From contig DATLFP010000141.1 of NCBI GenBank assembly GCA_035540955.1, positions 1-10,978 on the forward strand: 10,978 bases of DNA, given 5' to 3'. Under the pieces are notes generated by a model. The model saw only the letters and a list, made by a program, of their open reading frames with translations. It was not told the origin of the DNA and searched no databases. Of this stretch, positions 1 through 6,515 are shown in pieces (positions within the stretch are counted from its first letter, which is position 1; each line of letters opens with the position of its first letter). Origin of the DNA: DATLFP01 sp035540955 (GTDB lineage Bacteria; Actinomycetota; Acidimicrobiia; Acidimicrobiales; CADCSY01). A program made the translations under genes and the position numbers.

Positions 1-1
1 G

Positions 2-14
2 CATGCCTCCTCCC
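2..14 (-). promoter_or_regulatory. Possible start and ribosome binding site of a leftward gene cut by the window edge
   Basis: Read on the minus strand, an ATG (positions 4-2) is preceded by a purine-rich run reading GGGGGAGGAGG, a strong Shine-Dalgarno-like sequence. This could be the first codon of a gene transcribed leftwards out of the window and divergent from the RibD-C-like gene. Only one codon is inside the window, so the protein cannot be identified. Low confidence. Confidence 0.25.
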
Positions 15-105
15 CCGCGTCGCGCCCTCATCGCGACAGACCAGCAGATTCGGACACGGCGAGTCGCCGGCGATGAGTTCCGCGGGCCTCTACCGTCGGA
101 CCCGC

Positions 106-723
106 ATGCGCATCATCCTCAGCGACTTCATCAGCCTCGACGGCGTCGTCCAGGCCCCCGGCGGGGCCGAGGAGGACACCGACGGCGGGTTCCGCAACGG
201 CGGCTGGTCCATGCCGATGTTCGACCCCGAGATGATGGGTTCGGCCATCGACGAGGGCATGAAGTCGACCGAAGCGCTCCTGTACGGGCGACGGACCTGG
301 GAGGGCATGGCGGCGGCGTGGCCGGAGCGGGCCGGCGACCCCTACGCCGACCGGATGAACGCCCTCCCGAAGTACGTGGCGTCGCGCACCCTCTCGGCCG
401 ACGCCGTCGCGGCGCGATGGGACGGCTCGAGGCTCATCCCCGAGGGCGGCGGTGACGCCATCGAGGCCATCCGGACGCTGCGGGCCACCGGCGGCGACGG
501 CGACATCCAGCTGTGGGGCAGCCCCTCCCTCGCCGCCCAGCTCGTGGCGCACGACCTCGTCGACGAGTACCGGCTCATGGTCGAGCCGATCCTGCTCGGC
601 GGGGGCAAGTCGATCTTTCCCGCCGACGGTCGAGCGCGAGCCCTCGAGCTCGCGTCGGTGACCACCGCCAAGACCGGCGTGCTGATCTGCACCTACGTCC
701 CGATGGGAGCCGCGACGCGCTGA
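106..723 (+). CDS. Dihydrofolate-reductase-family / RibD C-terminal domain protein
   Basis: A 205-residue cytoplasmic protein of the RibD-C/DHFR-like superfamily, NAD(P)H-dependent reductases related to the reductase half of RibD. The family hallmark N-terminus is present (MRIILSDFISLDGVVQAPGG, residues 1-20), then LLYGRRTWEGM (59-69), the ASRTL strand end (92-96), IQLWGSPSLAAQL (134-146) and EPILLGGGKSIFP (160-172). Length is normal for the stand-alone family, whose members mostly have unknown substrates. The frame is open from an upstream ATG at 73, but homologues begin at the MR-hydrophobic-SLDG strand, so I start at 106. Neither start has a good Shine-Dalgarno sequence. It stands alone and converges on the helicase gene with only 12 bases between the stops. 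It is not a bifunctional RibD (no deaminase domain) and need not be a true folate enzyme. Family assignment is secure, substrate unknown. Confidence 0.9.
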   Translation: MRIILSDFISLDGVVQAPGGAEEDTDGGFRNGGWSMPMFDPEMMGSAIDEGMKSTEALLYGRRTWEGMAAAWPERAGDPYADRMNALPKYVASRTLSADAVAARWDGSRLIPEGGGDAIEAIRTLRATGGDGDIQLWGSPSLAAQLVAHDLVDEYRLMVEPILLGGGKSIFPADGRARALELASVTTAKTGVLICTYVPMGAATR

Positions 724-735
724 GATCGCCGGCGC

Positions 736-2763
736 CTAGGACCACAGCGACACGAGGTCGCGAGTGACGGTGTCGGGTCCGGCGGGCACCGGTGAGGACG
801 CGAGCACGGCGGCGTCGACGGCGGGGGGCTCGGCGAACAGCGGACGGATCTCCTGGACGAATCGGGACGGCTGTGCGAGCGAGTGGGGGTCGTCGTCGCG
901 GAAGCGGTGGTCGTAGAAGCGCTCCGGATGGATCACGTAGAGGTGATCGCGGGCCCGGGTGAGGGCGACGTAGCACAAGCGCCGCTCCTCCTCGAGTCCT
1001 TCCTTCGTGCTGAGCGACATGTCCGAGGGCAGCACGCCGTCGGTGGCGTGGATCAGGTAGACGACGTCCCACTCCCCTCCCTTCGCCGAGTGCACCGTGC
1101 TCAGGATCACGAAGTCGTCGTCGAGCAGCGGCGGACCCGCGAGCTCGCTCGTGCGGTTGGGCGGGTCGATGGTGAGCTCGGACAGGAACTGGCCGCGCGT
1201 GGCGCACGACGCCGCGATCGCCTGCAGCTGCTCCAGATCGGTCAGCCGCTCGGCGGCGTTGTCGTACCGGCGCTCGAACATGGCCCTCGTCCCGGTGCGG
1301 ATGATCTCCACCTCGGCCTGCGGCTCGATCGTGGGATCCTCGAGACAGGCGGCCAGCACCGAGCGCAGCACGCCGAGGTCGGCCCGCGCCCGGGCGGGCT
1401 CGACAGGTGGGTCCTCGACGAAGGACCGCACCGCCTGCAGGTTCGGAAGCTGGAGGGCGTCCATGACCGACCGGCGCGTCGCCGGCCCGACCCCGTCGGC
1501 CAGGCCCAGCGTTCGGTGCCACGCCAGCTCGTCGGAGGGGTTCTCGAGGATGCGGAGCACGGCGAGGAGATCCTTGACGTGCGCGGCTTCGAGGAAGCGC
1601 AGCCCGCCGTACTTGACGAACGGGATCCGGCGCCGGGAGAGCTCGACCTCGAGCCGGTCGCTGTTGTGCCCGGCGCGGAACAGCACCGCCTGATCCCGCA
1701 GCGCGATGCCCTGCTCGCGGTGCTCGAGCAGCCGGGCGCACACGTACACCGCCTGCGCCGCCTCGTCCGCCGCTCGGGCCAGCACCGGCATCGGCGGGGT
1801 CGTCGTGAACGACCGCGCCGCCCGCAGCTGCTTGGGGTAGACGCCGGCGGCGCCCGCCATCAGACCGTTGGCGGTGTCGAGGATGGGCTGCGCCGAGCGG
1901 TAGTTGTCCTCGAGGGTGACGACCCGGGCCGTCGGGAACCGGTCGGGAAACGCGGTCATCGCCGCGCACGTCGCCGCCCGGAACCCGTAGATCGCCTGGG
2001 CGTCGTCGCCGACCACGAAGAGCCCGTCGCCCTCGGGCCGGAGCCCGGCGACGATGTCGGCCTGGAGAACGTTGGTGTCCTGGTACTCGTCGACCAGCAC
2101 GTGGTCGAACCGCGCCGCGATCTGGGGGGCCGCCGGGCTCGCCGTCACGAGCGCCCGCCAGTAGAGCAGCAGATCGTCGTAGTCGAGCATGCCGCGCGCC
2201 CGCTTTCGCTCCGTGTACTCGGTGAAGACCCGCGCGATGTCGGCGGCATCGGCATCGCACCAAGGGAAACGCTCCCGGAGCACGTCGGCGAGCGGCTCCT
2301 GCGCGTTGACGACACGGGAGTAGATGCCGAGCAAGGTCTCCTTCTTGGGGAACCGGGCGCCGCGCTCGGCGAAGCCGAGGTTCGTCCGCACCACCCCCAG
2401 CAGCTCGGCGGCATCGCTCTGATCGAGCACCGACAGCCGGGCCGGCAGGCCGACGGACGGACCGTGCTCACGGAGCAGTCGATGGCCGACGGCATGGAAC
2501 GTGCCGCCCCACACCTTCGCGGCGCCGGTCGCACCGAGGCTGTCGGCCCGGCGGATCATCTCCCGCGCCGCTCGACGCGTGAAGGTGAGCAGCAGGATCC
2601 GGGCCGGGTCCTGGCCCTCGGTGATCAGACGGGCGACTCGGGCGGCGATGGTCCGGGTCTTGCCCGTGCCCGCGCCGGCCATGACCAGCAGTGGTCCGCC
2701 GGTGTGCGAGACGGCCTCCAGCTGCGCCGCGTTCAGCTCCTCCCGCCAGCGATGGTCGTCCAC
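736..2763 (-). CDS. UvrD/PcrA-like superfamily 1A DNA helicase
   Basis: A 675-residue ATP-dependent 3'-5' DNA helicase of the UvrD/Rep/PcrA group, acting in repair and removal of protein-DNA or recombination blocks. Motifs appear in order: Q-motif Gln14, Walker A AGAGTGKT (29-36), LLLTFTRRAAREM (57-69, motif Ia), DEYQD (225-229, motif II), GDDAQAIYGFRAA (252-264, motif III), LEDNYRS (284-290, motif IV), TVHSAKGGEWDVVYL (from 556, motif V) and VALTRARDHLYV (from 599, motif VI). All catalytic residues are intact. It is slightly short: the tail after motif VI is only about 70 residues and not recognisable, so the usual C-terminal RNA-polymerase-binding Tudor-like segment seems absent. The start is GTG at 2763, with GGAGG (2770-2774) six bases upstream. 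A consensus LexA box lies 30 bases upstream, predicting DNA-damage induction. UvrD, PcrA and UvrD2 cannot be separated by eye, so no symbol is given. Confidence 0.96.
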   Translation of the reverse strand: MDDHRWREELNAAQLEAVSHTGGPLLVMAGAGTGKTRTIAARVARLITEGQDPARILLLTFTRRAAREMIRRADSLGATGAAKVWGGTFHAVGHRLLREHGPSVGLPARLSVLDQSDAAELLGVVRTNLGFAERGARFPKKETLLGIYSRVVNAQEPLADVLRERFPWCDADAADIARVFTEYTERKRARGMLDYDDLLLYWRALVTASPAAPQIAARFDHVLVDEYQDTNVLQADIVAGLRPEGDGLFVVGDDAQAIYGFRAATCAAMTAFPDRFPTARVVTLEDNYRSAQPILDTANGLMAGAAGVYPKQLRAARSFTTTPPMPVLARAADEAAQAVYVCARLLEHREQGIALRDQAVLFRAGHNSDRLEVELSRRRIPFVKYGGLRFLEAAHVKDLLAVLRILENPSDELAWHRTLGLADGVGPATRRSVMDALQLPNLQAVRSFVEDPPVEPARARADLGVLRSVLAACLEDPTIEPQAEVEIIRTGTRAMFERRYDNAAERLTDLEQLQAIAASCATRGQFLSELTIDPPNRTSELAGPPLLDDDFVILSTVHSAKGGEWDVVYLIHATDGVLPSDMSLSTKEGLEEERRLCYVALTRARDHLYVIHPERFYDHRFRDDDPHSLAQPSRFVQEIRPLFAEPPAVDAAVLASSPVPAGPDTVTRDLVSLWS

Positions 2764-2782
2764 GTCGGGCCTCCGGCTCGCT

Positions 2783-2818
2783 CGTCCGATGGTCGAACAC
2801 TAGTTCGACCATCGGACG
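2783..2818. repeat. 36-bp near-perfect palindrome between helicase start and upstream gene stop
   Basis: Two perfect 16-base arms (CGTCCGATGGTCGAAC at 2783-2798 and its exact reverse complement at 2803-2818) flank the four bases ACTA. It lies between the stop of the dimethylformamidase-like gene and the helicase GTG. As RNA it would form a 16-bp stem with a tetraloop, so it could terminate the upstream transcript, though no U-run follows. As DNA its centre is a LexA operator (separate entry). A second small hairpin (2820-2826 with 2832-2838) spans the upstream stop codon. Confidence 0.85.
2793..2808. promoter_or_regulatory. Predicted LexA-binding SOS box controlling the helicase
   Basis: The sequence TCGAACACTAGTTCGA matches the mycobacterial/Gram-positive LexA operator pattern TCGAAC-N4-GTTCGA in every specified position. 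It is centred about 38 bases upstream of the helicase GTG, within the usual promoter-overlap range, and the downstream gene is a DNA-repair helicase, an expected SOS target. The match is seen directly. LexA control is inferred from the known consensus, and lexA itself is not in the window. Confidence 0.75.
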
Positions 2819-2826
2819 CCGGCTGG

Positions 2827-4317
2827 TCAGCCCAGCCGTGTCAGGACGTTCCGGGTGATCTGCTCGATCTGCGGGTCGCGGGCGGCCAGGCCATGGGCCC
2901 AGTCGGTCGAGCCCGAGGTGACGACGGTCGCCCCGGCGCCGTTCGTGTAGGCGCCCAGGACGGCGTGGCCGTGGCGGATGCGGTCCATGGCCTCGGGGTC
3001 GCGGGTCCCGAACACACGTGACGCGATGTACTCGAGCTCGCTCGGCTCCCCTGGTCTCGGCGGCCGCGGGGCCGTCTCGCGCGTGAAGTGCTGCGTCGGG
3101 CAGGTGCCGAGGATCTCGAAGGTCGGCGGGGTCCCGTCCTCACCAGTCGGGTACGGCAGCCCGTCCCGGTACGTGAACACGCATCCGTCACACTCGTAGC
3201 CGACCACCGTGGCCCCGGCTCCGAGCACGTCGCCGTAGCCGAGCCCGGTGCCGTCGAAGATCCAGTGGCCGGCGCGGTGCACGGTGTAGCCGCCGAGGCC
3301 GGCGGTCACGTTGCGCCCGATGCGGTGGTAGCCGCCGCGGGTGAAGGACACGCCGGTCATGTGGTTCTCCGGACGGCCCACGACCACGTCCGACCAGAAG
3401 GTTGTGACCTCCGGCTCGCGGTCGCTGCCCAGCAACGGGTCGTTCTTGAAGAACCCCTTGTAGCCGACCATCACGTCGCGGTCGTCGCCTTCGATGCGGA
3501 CCTGCCACAGGGACGTGTTGCCGGAGAAGAATGCCGCGTTGCCGCCGCGCGCGATGAACGACTCGACCGTGTCCCGCATCCCGGCCGACCAGTACTCGTC
3601 GTGCCCCACCGAGAGATAGAGGCCGGCGCCGTCGAGCACCTCCGGGTGCGCCTCGAGGTCGGCGTTCGTGCAGACACCGATCTCGAAGCCCTCGCGCTCG
3701 GCCCACTCGATGAATGGTTGCTCCCAGTCGGGCCAGCCCGCCGACCCGGCGTAGCCCGAGAGGTGGTTGAGCTGGAGGTAGCCGACGTGCGCGGCGTTCT
3801 GCGGGTCGGGTGCGCCGGTCCCGGTCACCCGCCGCCCCTTGCCGGGCGGCTTGTGCAGATAGCCCGGCGCCATCGGGCGCCTCATGGCGACGTGGGTGCC
3901 GCCCGTGTAGAGGTTCGGCCCGCCGAAGTCGTTGTAGGCGTGCCAGGTGTTCGTCGCGAGCGCGAGGACGATGCGGGTGCCGGCGGCGGGGCGGACGACG
4001 AAGAACGCCCGGTCGCGCCGCACCTTCTCGCCGACGTCGATCTCGAAGGTCACCTCGTAGTAGCCCGATCGCCACGCCGGGTCGACGTCGATCGTCAGCG
4101 CCACTGGCCAGCCGCACCCCTTCGAGGACGCGTCCGGGGGTGTCGCATGCTCGTCGGCCGCGACCTGGCCGGCGAAGACGACCTCGCGCCGGCCGCCGAC
4201 CCGCGCCACCTCGACGCGGACCGGCCGTCCCCCGGACGACGAGAGGTGGACACCGACCTGGTCCCCTCCCGCGACCGACTGCGGCCAGCAGTACCCGGTC
4301 ACCACCTCGCGCGCCAT
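2827..4317 (-). CDS. N,N-dimethylformamidase large (beta) subunit-like protein
   Basis: A 496-residue protein resembling the large, catalytic subunit of N,N-dimethylformamidase, the iron amidohydrolase that splits dimethylformamide into dimethylamine and formate. Family-like stretches are NTWHAYNDFGGPNLY (123-137), VGYLQLNHLSGY (178-189), SVGHDEYWSAGMRD (236-249), GGNAAFFSGNTSLWQ (258-272) and GHWIFDGTGLGYGD (350-363). The N-terminal 110 residues look like a beta-sandwich. There is no signal peptide. The known enzyme's mononuclear iron is held by two Tyr and one Glu. Candidates exist here (for example Tyr242 in HDEYW), but I cannot assign them with certainty. The frame is open further upstream, but that part overlaps the preceding gene, so I start at ATG 4317, with AAGG nine bases upstream. 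No small-subunit gene is adjacent, and the protein is shorter than the roughly 760-residue characterised subunit. Substrate is therefore uncertain. Confidence 0.82.
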   Translation of the reverse strand: MAREVVTGYCWPQSVAGGDQVGVHLSSSGGRPVRVEVARVGGRREVVFAGQVAADEHATPPDASSKGCGWPVALTIDVDPAWRSGYYEVTFEIDVGEKVRRDRAFFVVRPAAGTRIVLALATNTWHAYNDFGGPNLYTGGTHVAMRRPMAPGYLHKPPGKGRRVTGTGAPDPQNAAHVGYLQLNHLSGYAGSAGWPDWEQPFIEWAEREGFEIGVCTNADLEAHPEVLDGAGLYLSVGHDEYWSAGMRDTVESFIARGGNAAFFSGNTSLWQVRIEGDDRDVMVGYKGFFKNDPLLGSDREPEVTTFWSDVVVGRPENHMTGVSFTRGGYHRIGRNVTAGLGGYTVHRAGHWIFDGTGLGYGDVLGAGATVVGYECDGCVFTYRDGLPYPTGEDGTPPTFEILGTCPTQHFTRETAPRPPRPGEPSELEYIASRVFGTRDPEAMDRIRHGHAVLGAYTNGAGATVVTSGSTDWAHGLAARDPQIEQITRNVLTRLG

Positions 4318-4367
4318 CGGCCGGACCTTAACGTTCCTCGATCCCTCGGGAATCGGGCCGCACACCT

Positions 4368-4418
4368 CGTTCTGGGACCGATCAGGTACGCGAGGTCGGC
4401 CCGATCGGTCCCAGAACG
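4368..4418 (-). terminator. Hairpin spanning the stop codon of the SDR-DUF2867 gene
   Basis: A perfect 16-base inverted repeat (CGTTCTGGGACCGATC at 4368-4383 and its complement at 4403-4418) with a 19-base loop covers the last codons and the TGA (4384-4382) of the minus-strand SDR gene. No U-run follows, so it is a GC-rich stem of the kind often found at gene ends in actinobacteria. It could terminate or attenuate read-through into the dimethylformamidase-like gene, or protect the 3' end. A smaller bulged stem follows at 4339-4355. Confidence 0.5.
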
Positions 4419-5908
4419 GGGGTTGGTTCGTCGGCGGGGACGACCGGGAGCGCGATGGCGCGGGCTTCGGCGCGCGCGCAGATCGCCCGGATGAGGCCCG
4501 GGAAGATCCAGCGGTGGAACGGCAGGAGCGCGTACCAGTACAGGTGTCCCAGGGCGCCGCGCGGCTCGAAGAACGCCGTCTGCTGGACGCGGGACCCGGC
4601 GTGGTGCGGAAGCACCTCGAACTGGAGCCATGCCGTGCCGGGTAGCCGCATCTCGGCGCGGAGGCGCACGAGGCGGTACGGCTCCAGCGCCTCGACGCGC
4701 CAGAAGTCGAGCGGTTCGCCGACGAGCAGCTCGCGGGGGTGGCGGCGACCGCGGCGCATGCCCACGCCGCCGATGAGCCAGTCGAGGAGCCCCCGGGCCT
4801 GCCACAGCCAGTTGCCCGCCGGCCACCCGTCATCCCCGCCGAGCGCGCAGATCACCTCGAACACGCGTGACGGCGGCGCGCGGGTCACCGCCTGGTGCCG
4901 CTCGAGCACCATCCCCTCGTGATCCGCCAGCTCACGGGTTCCGGCCCGCTCATCGGTGAGGCTGGCGAGACTCGACGCCCACGTCGTCTCGATGGTGTCG
5001 GTCGCCATGCGATGCAGGGCGAGCTCGACGGCCTCCTCGTAGCGCATCGGCTGCACCGCGAACTCGCGCGCCGCCCGCCCGTCGCGGACGACCATGTCGG
5101 TCTGAAGGCTCTCGACCAGGGGTTCCGCGATCCGCCGAGGGATCGGCGTGACGATGCCGGCAAAGGTCCCGCCCCACTCGGGATGGGGGACGGGGAACGT
5201 CACCATCGCCCGGCGAAGTCCCCGGATCTGCGCGTAGCGCTGCATCATCTGCCGGTAGGTGAGGACGTCGGCGCCGCCGATCTCGTACACGCCGACCGCC
5301 GACGGATGGTCGAGCGCCTCCAACAGGTACTCGAGGACGTTGCGGACGCCGATCGGCTGGCACCGGGAGTCGACCCAGCGCGGCATCACCATGATCGGGA
5401 GACGCTCGGTCAACGTGCGCAGCATCTCGAAGCTCGCCGAGCCGGACCCGACGATCAGTCCAGCGCGCAGCTCGACCACGGGTACGCCCCGGGCGGCCAG
5501 GACCTCGCCGACCTCGTGACGGGACACGAGGTGCCGGCTCCGGACGGCGGCCGGATCACCGAGGCCGCCGAGATACACGATGCGACGGACGCCGGCATGG
5601 GATGCCGCCGCCGCGAACTTCGCCGCGAGCTCCCGGTCACGGTCGCGGAACGACTCGCTACCGGCCATCGAGTGCACGAGGTAGTAGGCGACGTCGACCG
5701 AGCGCATCGCGACCGCCAGCGCCTCGGCATCGGCGACGTCGCCGCCGATCACGTCGACGTCCTGCCAGCCTCGACCGGCGACCCGACGGGGGTCGCGCAC
5801 GAGGCACCGCACCGACCGTCCCTCGGCGAGCAGGCGTGGGACCAGGCGACCGCCGATGTAGCCCGTCGCGCCGGTGACGAGGATCGGGTCAGGGCGCGCG
5901 CCGCTCAC
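4382..5908 (-). CDS. SDR-family NAD(P)-binding oxidoreductase with C-terminal DUF2867 domain
   Basis: A 508-residue two-domain protein. Residues about 8-300 form an atypical (NmrA/complex-I-type) short-chain dehydrogenase fold: the nucleotide-binding TGATGYIGG (12-20), the CLVRDPRR strand-turn (35-42) that commonly favours NADP(H), GGDVAD (55-60), YYLVHSM (75-81) and IVYLGGLGD (110-118). The classical YxxxK catalytic pair is not obvious. Residues about 340-490 match DUF2867: GDDGWPAGNWLWQARGLLDWL, then GEPLDFWRVEALEP and GALGHLYWYALLPFH. This fusion is a known architecture, but its reaction is not established. The start is GTG at 5908 with a poor ribosome site; no better in-frame start was seen. 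It is divergent from the cupin-RIC-heliorhodopsin operon and may share its control region. Its 3' end is 64 bases from the dimethylformamidase-like gene on the same strand. Confidence 0.88.
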   Translation of the reverse strand: MSGARPDPILVTGATGYIGGRLVPRLLAEGRSVRCLVRDPRRVAGRGWQDVDVIGGDVADAEALAVAMRSVDVAYYLVHSMAGSESFRDRDRELAAKFAAAASHAGVRRIVYLGGLGDPAAVRSRHLVSRHEVGEVLAARGVPVVELRAGLIVGSGSASFEMLRTLTERLPIMVMPRWVDSRCQPIGVRNVLEYLLEALDHPSAVGVYEIGGADVLTYRQMMQRYAQIRGLRRAMVTFPVPHPEWGGTFAGIVTPIPRRIAEPLVESLQTDMVVRDGRAAREFAVQPMRYEEAVELALHRMATDTIETTWASSLASLTDERAGTRELADHEGMVLERHQAVTRAPPSRVFEVICALGGDDGWPAGNWLWQARGLLDWLIGGVGMRRGRRHPRELLVGEPLDFWRVEALEPYRLVRLRAEMRLPGTAWLQFEVLPHHAGSRVQQTAFFEPRGALGHLYWYALLPFHRWIFPGLIRAICARAEARAIALPVVPADEPTPVLGPIGPTSRT

Positions 5909-5941
5909 ACCCCGCAGCGTCAGCGACCGACGGGGCCACCA

Positions 5942-5961
5942 CCAGGGCCCAAGGTCCTGGG
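5942..5961. promoter_or_regulatory. Distal DevR/DosR-like box (weaker)
   Basis: The core GGGCCCAAGGTCC (5945-5957) fits the GGGnC-N4-GnCC core of the mycobacterial DevR operator (TTSGGGACTWWAGTCCCSAA). By hand I count about 11 of 20 consensus positions. It directly abuts the better box at 5962-5981, with centres 20 bp apart, the two-turn spacing expected for paired DevR dimers. The two also form a 14-base inverted repeat with one mismatch (5944-5957 and 5966-5979), so a hairpin or terminator is an alternative reading. Confidence 0.45.
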
Positions 5962-5981
5962 TTCGGGACCTTCGGCCCTAC
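5962..5981. promoter_or_regulatory. Proximal DevR/DosR-like box
   Basis: TTCGGGACCTTCGGCCCTAC agrees with about 15 of 20 positions of the DevR consensus TTSGGGACTWWAGTCCCSAA, including all the G/C core bases except one. Its centre (5971.5) is about 42 bases upstream of the start site predicted from the TACCGT hexamer, the position typical of DevR-activated promoters. The match is direct. DevR binding, and thus hypoxia/NO/redox control, is inference because no devR/devS gene is in the window. Confidence 0.6.
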
Positions 5982-6034
5982 GAGGCGCAACCGGCGCCTC
6001 CCTACCGTCGGGGGAGCATGGCGTACCCCCCGAC
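5982..6034 (+). promoter_or_regulatory. Candidate promoter -10 and leader hairpins of the cupin-RIC-heliorhodopsin operon
   Basis: TACCGT at 6003-6008 fits the actinobacterial TAnnnT -10 pattern and would place the start near 6014-6016. No good -35 exists, consistent with an activator-dependent promoter using the DevR-like boxes. The segment also holds two inverted repeats: GAGGCGC (5982-5988) with 5994-6000, loop of five, and GTCGGGGG (6007-6014) with 6027-6034, loop of twelve. The latter would sit at the 5' end of the transcript. Confidence 0.4.
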
Positions 6035-6064
6035 CACCGCGTGCGAGCGCGGTAGGGCGACCGG

Positions 6065-6442
6065 ATGAGCCCGGACGCGATCGACCTGACGCAGGTCGCC
6101 GGTGCCGGCGGCGTCGTGTGGTCGGTCTCGCCGGACGGGCTCCACGCCAACCTGGTCGTGCTCGAGTGCGGTGGCTCGATCCCCGCCCATCGCAACGACG
6201 GCCTCGACGTGCTGCTCGTCGTGCTGGCCGGCGCCGGCGTCGCGACCGTCGACGGCGAGGCCATCGAGCTCAGGGCCGGCGCCGCGCTGCTCGTTCCCCG
6301 CGGCACCGAACGTTCGGTCACGGCTGGCGACCCGGGCCTGCGCTACTTGGCGGTGCACGCGCAGCGGGGCCCGCTGACGATCGGCGAGAAGGACCTCAGT
6401 GATGAAGTGTCGTCGAGGGCGCGGAACGAGCCGCCGCCGTGA
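6065..6442 (+). CDS. Small cupin-domain protein
   Basis: A 125-residue single-domain cupin, a small cytoplasmic beta-barrel. Cupin motif 1 is recognisable around GSIPAHRNDGLDVLLVVLAG (37-56) and motif 2 around GAALLVPRGTERSV (72-85). The metal ligands are largely lost: His42 remains, but the second His is Asn44, the Glu is Asp48, and the motif-2 His is Arg83. It is therefore probably not a conventional metal-dependent enzyme; a ligand-binding or sensory role is possible. About 25 charged residues (100-125) trail the barrel. The start is ATG 6065 with AGGG (6054-6057) seven bases before it. It is first in the apparent operon, 73 bases upstream of the RIC gene, with a small hairpin in the gap. 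Fold assignment is good, function unknown. Confidence 0.85.
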   Translation: MSPDAIDLTQVAGAGGVVWSVSPDGLHANLVVLECGGSIPAHRNDGLDVLLVVLAGAGVATVDGEAIELRAGAALLVPRGTERSVTAGDPGLRYLAVHAQRGPLTIGEKDLSDEVSSRARNEPPP

Positions 6443-6478
6443 CCGCCATCGCCGTCGCCGATCCCCCCGCTCACCCCT

Positions 6479-6494
6479 GCGAGGTCAGCCTCGC
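6479..6494 (+). repeat. Small hairpin between cupin and RIC genes
   Basis: GCGAGG (6479-6484) and CCTCGC (6489-6494) form a 6-bp stem with a 4-base loop, ending 10 bases before the RIC Shine-Dalgarno sequence GGAG (6505-6508). It is too weak and lacks a T-run for a terminator. It could modulate processing or translation, or be chance in GC-rich DNA. Confidence 0.25.
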
Positions 6495-6515
6495 TCGAAC
6501 CCCCGGAGTACCGGC

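Noticed and set aside
575..2263. 562-codon minus-strand frame overlapping the helicase and the RibD-C-like gene
   Set aside because: Arg/Ala-rich out-of-frame shadow with no domain. It crosses two well supported genes.
2783..2818. Palindrome as an insertion-sequence end or recombination site
   Set aside because: No transposase, target duplication or second copy is visible in the window. The central match to the LexA consensus explains its core better.
883..3021. Long 712-codon open frame on the plus strand opposite the helicase
   Set aside because: Antisense shadow typical of GC-rich coding DNA. Its translation is low-complexity Arg/Gly/Val-rich without family motifs, whereas the minus-strand frame has all helicase motifs.
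4318..4833. N-terminal extension of the dimethylformamidase-like frame to 4833
   Set aside because: It would overlap the DUF2867 domain of the SDR gene. Family-like sequence begins only at ATG 4317.
5944..5979. Imperfect 14-base inverted repeat as a simple terminator
   Set aside because: It lies between two divergent gene starts where no transcript should end, and each half separately fits a DevR-like box with promoter spacing.
6399..6515. Upstream ATG for the RIC gene
   Set aside because: The added residues are Arg-rich, overlap the cupin end and lack homology. ATG 6516 has a good Shine-Dalgarno sequence and normal family length.
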